A DNA stretch of 9,151 nt from Solirubrobacterales bacterium 70-9 (GTDB lineage: Bacteria; Actinomycetota; Thermoleophilia; Solirubrobacterales; 70-9). Below are positions 5,103 through 9,151 of this stretch, piece by piece; the stretch's first letter is position 1, and each line of letters opens with the position of its first letter. The DNA lies in the NCBI GenBank assembly GCA_001898095.1, contig MKSH01000098.1, positions 4,699 through 13,849 on the forward strand. Direction: 5' to 3'. The notes under the pieces were generated by a model that saw nothing but the letters and a program-made list of their open reading frames with translations, was not told where the DNA came from and made no database searches. The position numbers and the translations under genes are program-made.

Positions 5103-6101
5103 TCATCGGGGCTGGCGGCCGAGCCAGGCGCGAGCGCCGGCCGGGTCGCCCGTCGCGGCGAGGCGCTTGCGCTCGCGCAGGGCGGCGGGGAGTCGGGCCA
5201 GACCTTCGAGCTTGCCGTGCAGGGTGGCGAGGAAGCGGCGCTCCCGGGCCGCGCGCACCAGGGATCCTGCCTCCACCGCGGCGATCCGGGGGAACGCGCG
5301 GGCGGGCATGAACTTCGCCTGGGTGACGATCCGGTTGCGGGCGACGAGACGGGCGTTCCAGGCGCTCGGCCGCGGCGCCGCAGCCTGCCAGGAGGCGTTG
5401 CCGAGGTGCCAGACGACCGCCACCGGCTCGTACTCGAACCGCCATCCGGCGATCCGCGCCCGCACGTTCAGGTCGACGTCCTCGTAGAAGGCGAAGTAGG
5501 TCTCGTCGTAACCACCGAGATCGGCGAAGAGCTCGCGTCGCAGGAGGCAGGCGGCGCCGCAGACGCCGAAGACCTCGCGCCGCTCGCGCCAGGCCGACTG
5601 CGGCTCCCCCGCCCCGGTCTCGATCGCCCGCCCGTCGGCGAGCAGCGCCATCCCGGCGCTGTAGAGGCGCGCGGCCTCTGGATCGCGCGCCGGGTCCCCG
5701 GGGCCGTCGGCCGCGGCCTCCGCCGGGTCGCGGCCCGCACCACGCTCCATCTGCAGGATCCGGGGCTGGACGCCGCCGAGGCCCTCGTCGGCGTCGAGGG
5801 CCGCCGTCAGGGCCGCCACCGCGCCTGGCTCGAGCACCGTGTCGGCGTTCAGCGAGAGGACCGCGGGGGCGGTCGTCCGGACGGCGGCGAGGTTGACGGC
5901 GGCGGCGAAGCCGATGTTCTGCCGCAGGGCCACGGTCTCGATCCCACGCTCGCCCACCAGCTCCGCCGTGCCGTCGGTGGGGCCGTTGTCGACCACGACC
6001 ACCTCCGCCACTCCCTCCTGCCCGGCCAGCGAGTCGAGGCAGGGGCCGAGCAGGCGGGCGGAGTTCCAGCTGGGGATCACGACTGCGACCGGCGGCGCCA
6101 T
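5103..6101 (-). CDS. GT2-family glycosyltransferase (WbbL/rhamnosyltransferase-like)
   Basis: This 332-aa GT-A-fold enzyme probably adds a sugar, plausibly rhamnose, to a lipid-linked or polysaccharide acceptor at the cytoplasmic face. It shows VVIPSWNSARLL at 7-18, VVVDNGPTDG at 35-44 (proline where serine is usual), NIGFAAAVN at 62-70, and the metal-site segment SLNADT at 83-88. VCGAACLLRR (180-189) and GGYDETYFAFYEDVDLNVR from 196 form the ED-x-D acceptor and catalytic region, followed by VWHLGNAS. Residues about 119-145 are an Ala/Pro/Asp/Arg-rich low-complexity insert between two conserved strands. The tail is basic, without an obvious membrane helix. ATG 6101 starts four residues before the first beta-strand; the open frame continues to 6620 but that extension lacks any domain and runs under the divergent gene. 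It faces away from the WsaF-like gene across 76 bp. Confidence 0.9.
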   Translation of the reverse strand: MAPPVAVVIPSWNSARLLGPCLDSLAGQEGVAEVVVVDNGPTDGTAELVGERGIETVALRQNIGFAAAVNLAAVRTTAPAVLSLNADTVLEPGAVAALTAALDADEGLGGVQPRILQMERGAGRDPAEAAADGPGDPARDPEAARLYSAGMALLADGRAIETGAGEPQSAWRERREVFGVCGAACLLRRELFADLGGYDETYFAFYEDVDLNVRARIAGWRFEYEPVAVVWHLGNASWQAAAPRPSAWNARLVARNRIVTQAKFMPARAFPRIAAVEAGSLVRAARERRFLATLHGKLEGLARLPAALRERKRLAATGDPAGARAWLGRQPR

Positions 6102-6177
6102 GCGGCCCCAGCCTGACAGGTGCGGCGCCGGGTCCGGGCGGCGTCGATATCGTGCCGCCGATGCCGAGAGGTCGCCG
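6102..6177. promoter_or_regulatory. Divergent promoter region with candidate -10 TATCGT
   Basis: This 76-bp gap separates the minus-strand GT2 gene from the plus-strand WsaF-like gene. TATCGT (6148-6153) fits TAnnnT and would place a transcript start near 6160-6161. It overlaps the 8-bp palindrome CGATATCG (6145-6152). GAGAGG (6166-6171), 6 nt before ATG 6178, is a good Shine-Dalgarno sequence. For the minus-strand gene only a poorer CAGGCT (6115 to 6110) is seen, 8 nt before its ATG. No convincing -35 boxes are visible. Confidence 0.35.
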
Positions 6178-6181
6178 ATGA
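6161..6181 (+). CDS. Possible six-codon leader peptide (MPRGRR)
   Basis: An ATG at 6161, 7 nt after the candidate -10 TATCGT, opens a six-codon frame whose TGA (6179-6181) overlaps the ATG of the WsaF-like gene in an ATGA arrangement. If the mRNA starts at 6161, this would be a leaderless micro-ORF able to couple its translation to the downstream gene. The same bases also supply the downstream Shine-Dalgarno sequence, so the ATG may be coincidental. Confidence 0.2.
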   Translation: MPRGRR

Positions 6182-7620
6182 GCGCGTTCTCGCGGCTCGC
6201 CACGGCCGCCGGAGGCAGGTTGGCGAGCACCGAAGGACGCAAACGTGCGCTGGTCGCGCTCGTTGCCTCACCCCTGATCGGCGCCTTCGCGCTCGGCGCC
6301 GCGGTCGGCATCCTGGCGGGCGATTCCGGCACCGGCGTTCTGGTCGCGATCCTCGCGGCGCTCGTCTTCGCCGTCGTCGCGGTGTTCGGCGCGCGCGCGA
6401 TCCTCGGCGCCGCCGTCGGCCTGCGCCGACGCCAGAGCACCGAGTGGATCCCGGAGAAGCTCCGCCCGCTGCGGGTCGAGGTCGGCGCCGCCGAGCCGCG
6501 GCGGGTGAACATCCTCCACCCGGCGATCGACCTGAAGCACTTCTTCGGCGGCTTCATCACCGTCTTCAACCTCGCCCGCGAGCTCGCCGAGGGCGGCCAC
6601 CGGGTGCGGATGATCGCCACCGAGCCCTCCGACCTGCCGCCCGACTGGCGCCGGCGGCTGGCGGGCTACGAGGGGCTCGGCGACGTGCTCGAGCGGATCG
6701 AGGTCACCTTCGCCGCCGAGCGGCCGGCGGTCCGCTTCAACCCCGACGACACCCTCCTCGCCACCCACTGGACCGTCGCCCACATCGCCGCGGGCGCCGC
6801 CGCCGAGCTCGGTCCGCGACCCTTCGTCTACCTGATCCAGGAGTACGAGCCGTTCATCTTCCCGCTCGGCAGCGCCGCCGCCCTCGCCCGCGGCTCCTAC
6901 GACCTCCCCCACCGGGCGATCTTCTCCACCGCGCTCCTGCGCGACTACTTCGCCGCCCACCGGATCGGCGTCTTCGGCGCGGACCCCGGCGGCGAGGAGG
7001 CGGCGCTCATCTTCGACAACGCGATCACCCCGGTCGGCCCGGTCGCCGCCGCCGACCTGCGCGCCGAAGGCCGCCGGCTGATCTTCTACGCCCGCCCGGA
7101 GGAGCACGCGCAGCGCAACCTCTACGAGCTGGGGACGATGGCGCTCGACCAGGCCGCCGCGGCGGGAACGCTCGACGGCTGGGAGCTGATCGGGGTCGGC
7201 TCGGTCGAGGCGACCGCGGCGGTGGTCCACCTGCCGCGGAGCGGCGCCCCGCTGCGGATGGTGCCGCGCAGCGCCCAGTCGGAGTACGGCGCCCTGCTGC
7301 GCTCCGGCGACGCCGGCCTGGCGCTGATGTACACGCCGCACCCGAGCCTGGTGCCGATCGAGATGGCGGCGGCGGGGATGGCGACGGTGACCAACACCTA
7401 CGAGAACAAGGACGCCGCGGCCCTCGCCGCGATCTCCGCCAACCTGATCGCGGCGCCGCCCTCGGTCGCCGGGGTCGCCGCCGGGATCGCCGCCGCCGTC
7501 GGCCGGGTCGGCGACGTCGAGGCCCGCGCCGCCGGCTCGCGGGTCGCCTGGCCGAGCCGCTGGGAGGACGTCTTCGACGCCAACTTCAAGGCGCGCCTGG
7601 ACCAGTGGATCGCCGGATGA
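6178..7620 (+). CDS. WsaF-like glycosyltransferase with N-terminal membrane anchor
   Basis: The 480-aa product resembles the WsaF family, named for the Geobacillus S-layer glycan rhamnosyltransferase that moves L-rhamnose from dTDP-L-rhamnose in a GT-B fold. Two hydrophobic helices (about 24-46 and 54-80) come first, then a linker. The N-terminal Rossmann half starts near 110 with VNILHPAIDLKHFFGGF. It includes TLLATHWTVAH, VYLIQEYEPFIFPLG and PHRAIFSTALLRDYF. The C-terminal half has LIFYARPEEHAQRNLYELG at 301-319 and MYTPHPSLVPIEMAAAG at 384-400, where Glu395 sits where GT-B enzymes bind the donor. The paired helices are an addition to the soluble WsaF architecture and should anchor the enzyme to the membrane. 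ATG 6178 is supported by GAGAGG 6 nt upstream; the longer open frame from 5839 lies over the divergent gene. Its stop overlaps the next start (ATGA). Rhamnose as donor is inferred from family and context. Confidence 0.85.
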   Translation: MSAFSRLATAAGGRLASTEGRKRALVALVASPLIGAFALGAAVGILAGDSGTGVLVAILAALVFAVVAVFGARAILGAAVGLRRRQSTEWIPEKLRPLRVEVGAAEPRRVNILHPAIDLKHFFGGFITVFNLARELAEGGHRVRMIATEPSDLPPDWRRRLAGYEGLGDVLERIEVTFAAERPAVRFNPDDTLLATHWTVAHIAAGAAAELGPRPFVYLIQEYEPFIFPLGSAAALARGSYDLPHRAIFSTALLRDYFAAHRIGVFGADPGGEEAALIFDNAITPVGPVAAADLRAEGRRLIFYARPEEHAQRNLYELGTMALDQAAAAGTLDGWELIGVGSVEATAAVVHLPRSGAPLRMVPRSAQSEYGALLRSGDAGLALMYTPHPSLVPIEMAAAGMATVTNTYENKDAAALAAISANLIAAPPSVAGVAAGIAAAVGRVGDVEARAAGSRVAWPSRWEDVFDANFKARLDQWIAG

Positions 7621-9151
7621 GCCCGTCGTCGGGTCGGGCCGAGAGCCTCGAAGGCCTGCGGCTGCGCCTGGCCCGGTCGCGGACGGCGCCCGTGATCGGG
7701 CTGATCGGTGTCCTCGTGGCGGTGTTCGCGCTCAATCTCTGGGCCCGCCACGGCGACTACTTCTTCTACGACGAGTACCAGATCGTCCTTCACTTCTACG
7801 GGCTCGAAGGCCTGCTCCACCCGTCCAACGGCCACCCGGTGATCATGTGGCTGGCGCCCTATTACCTGATGCGCTCGACGATCGGGCTCGAATCGGCCCT
7901 GGCCTACGAAGTGCTCGGCATCCTCGCCGGGCTCGTCGCCGCCTGCCTCCTCTTCGTCGCCGTGCGCAGGCGAGCCGGGGGCTGGCCCGCGCTGGTGGCA
8001 GCGATCCTGCTGCTCTTCATCGGCTCCGGCGTCGACCCCTTCTTCTGGAGCTTCGAGCTCGCCTTCGCGGGCTCGGTGAGCTGCGGGCTCGGCGCGATCC
8101 TCCTGCTCGACGGCGACACCCGTCGCGGCGACGCGCTGGCGGCGGTCCTCCTGATCGCCTCGGTCTTCTTCCTCCTCGTCGGGCTCACCTTCGTGGCCGC
8201 CGCCGCGGTCGCGATCCTGCTCGCCGCCGACGGTCGCGGCTGGAACCGCAGGCTGCGCCGCTTCGCCTGGGTGATCGGCCCCGTCGCGATCCTCTTCGTC
8301 GCCTGGTACCTCGGCTACGGCCACCTCTCCCCCAGCCGGCTCACCACCGACAACATCCTCGCCTCGCCCGGCTTCGTCGTCGACGGCCTCGGGGCGACGA
8401 TCGTCTTCATCCTCGGGCTCGGCGTCTCCGATCACTCGGCCTTCCTCGACAACTTCTCCGTCCCGGTGCTGCTGGGGACGCTGGCCCTCATCGGCCGGCG
8501 CCTGACGCTGCCGCAACCGGTCTCCCGCCGGGTCTGGATCTGGGTCGTCGGCCTGTTCGCGTTCTGGGTCCTCACCGCCTTCAACTCTCCGGTCGACGGC
8601 GGCCCCACCCTGGGCCGGTACCTCTATCCGTCCGCGGTCTTCATGCTCCTGATCGCGGCAGAGCTGATCCGCGGCCTGCGGCTCGGACTGGTCGCGGCCA
8701 CCCTGGCGGCGGTCGTCGTGCTGGTCGCGGTGCTCGGCGGCGGGGCCGCGGTCAACGACGGCCGCCACCCGCTGAACGAAGAAGCCAAGAAGCTCGCCGC
8801 CAACCTGGGCGCCCTGGAGATCGCCCGCGACACGATCTCACCGAAGGTCCAACTGGTCGAATCGCTGTCCGGCACGCCCTTCGAGGAAGTCGTCGACGCC
8901 GGCTCGTTCTTCAAATCGGCCGACCGCTACGGCTCCCCGGCGCTCAGCCCGGAAGAGATCCTCACCCAGCCGGAGGCATACCGGGAGACGGTCGACGGCA
9001 TCCTCCGCGCGGTGCTGCCGGTGACGCTCGAAGCGGGGGCGCCGAAACCGGCAACGGCCGGCTCCTGCTTCGACCTCGAAGCGGGCTCGGGGATCGTCAC
9101 CACCGGCTCGGTCTGGCTCGAAGCCGGCCCGGAAGGGGCGACGCCTTCCCT
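7617..9151 (+). CDS. Polytopic membrane protein, GT-C-like glycosyltransferase candidate (3' end missing)
   Basis: The frame opens with ATG 7617, overlapping the TGA of the WsaF-like gene (ATGA), and is open to the right edge (511 codons seen). After a short charged N-terminus and a first helix (25-43) comes an external loop with GDYFFYDEYQIV (46-57) and PSNGHPVIMW (69-78). An acidic DE pair (Asp52-Glu53) in the first outer loop is the hallmark of GT-C enzymes such as the PMT and ArnT groups, which use polyprenyl-phosphate sugars on the outer face. About nine or ten helices follow up to residue 378, with GRYLYP at 333-338 before the last ones. A non-membrane tail starts near 380, probably outside the cell, and contains LEAG three times (471, 487, 501). 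I recognise the general type from actinobacterial polysaccharide loci but cannot give a specific function. Translational coupling suggests it works with the WsaF-like enzyme. Confidence 0.75.
   Translation, partial: MSPSSGRAESLEGLRLRLARSRTAPVIGLIGVLVAVFALNLWARHGDYFFYDEYQIVLHFYGLEGLLHPSNGHPVIMWLAPYYLMRSTIGLESALAYEVLGILAGLVAACLLFVAVRRRAGGWPALVAAILLLFIGSGVDPFFWSFELAFAGSVSCGLGAILLLDGDTRRGDALAAVLLIASVFFLLVGLTFVAAAAVAILLAADGRGWNRRLRRFAWVIGPVAILFVAWYLGYGHLSPSRLTTDNILASPGFVVDGLGATIVFILGLGVSDHSAFLDNFSVPVLLGTLALIGRRLTLPQPVSRRVWIWVVGLFAFWVLTAFNSPVDGGPTLGRYLYPSAVFMLLIAAELIRGLRLGLVAATLAAVVVLVAVLGGGAAVNDGRHPLNEEAKKLAANLGALEIARDTISPKVQLVESLSGTPFEEVVDAGSFFKSADRYGSPALSPEEILTQPEAYRETVDGILRAVLPVTLEAGAPKPATAGSCFDLEAGSGIVTTGSVWLEAGPEGATPS

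Noticed and set aside
5839..6177. N-terminal extension of the WsaF-like gene back to 5839
   Set aside because: It overlaps the conserved start of the divergent GT2 gene and encodes no recognisable domain; ATG 6178 has a good ribosome-binding site.
6102..6620. N-terminal extension of the minus-strand GT2 gene up to 6620
   Set aside because: The extra region is Ser/Thr/Arg/Ala-rich without a domain, lies over the divergent WsaF-like gene, and the ATG at 6101 sits directly before the first beta-strand.
6268..7341. 357-codon minus-strand frame opposite the WsaF-like gene
   Set aside because: The plus-strand protein has family-specific motifs throughout; the antisense product is low-complexity Gly/Val/Glu/Asp.
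7398..8768. 456-codon minus-strand frame opposite the GT-C-like membrane protein
   Set aside because: The translation is an Asp/Glu/Gly/Arg/Gln-rich string without a fold, while the plus strand encodes regular hydrophobic helices and starts with an ATGA overlap.

Overview
The window reads as a high-GC actinobacterial chromosome segment. GC is strongly favoured at third codon positions, and GTG and ATG starts are mixed. The long (StrD-like) form of RmlA, the WsaF-like glycosyltransferase and the large GT-C-like membrane protein would fit Thermoleophilia/Solirubrobacterales. That placement is inference from sequence style, not a database result. The locus is devoted to making dTDP-L-rhamnose and using it in a surface glycan.

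Layout. Positions 1-151 (-) hold the first 50 codons of an MFS drug-exporter-type transporter that runs off the left edge. Positions 220-3714 (-) hold a complete four-gene dTDP-L-rhamnose operon, transcribed rfbA-rfbD-rfbB-rfbC with gaps of 10 nt and 27 nt and a TAGTG stop/start overlap. A 69-bp divergent promoter region (3715-3783) separates it from a GT2 glycosyltransferase at 3784-4716 (+). A 386-bp non-coding stretch (4717-5102) follows between two convergent genes. A second GT2 glycosyltransferase lies at 5103-6101 (-). A 76-bp divergent region (6102-6177) leads into a two-gene unit on the + strand: a membrane-anchored WsaF-like rhamnosyltransferase (6178-7620), joined by an ATGA overlap to a polytopic GT-C-like membrane protein (7617 to the right edge, incomplete).

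How the parts work together (inference). RfbA, B, C and D convert glucose-1-phosphate and dTTP into dTDP-L-rhamnose. The two GT2 enzymes and the WsaF-like enzyme would use this or other nucleotide sugars at the cytoplasmic face. The GT-C-like protein would act from a lipid-linked donor on the outer face. No flippase, ABC exporter, polymerase or ligase is visible, so the rest of the pathway must lie outside the window.

Most unusual point. The intergenic region 4717-5102 is packed with secondary structure. Two strong hairpins (4757-4808 and 4971-5029) have loops that are perfectly complementary over 12-14 nt (a potential kissing-loop pair), and a markedly AT-richer long hairpin (4849-4913) lies between them. 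This goes beyond a simple bidirectional terminator and could be a structured RNA or a REPIN/MITE-like palindromic element. Several operon-leading genes also lack a Shine-Dalgarno sequence and carry a TAnnnT -10-like hexamer 10-12 nt before the start, pointing to leaderless or near-leaderless mRNAs.
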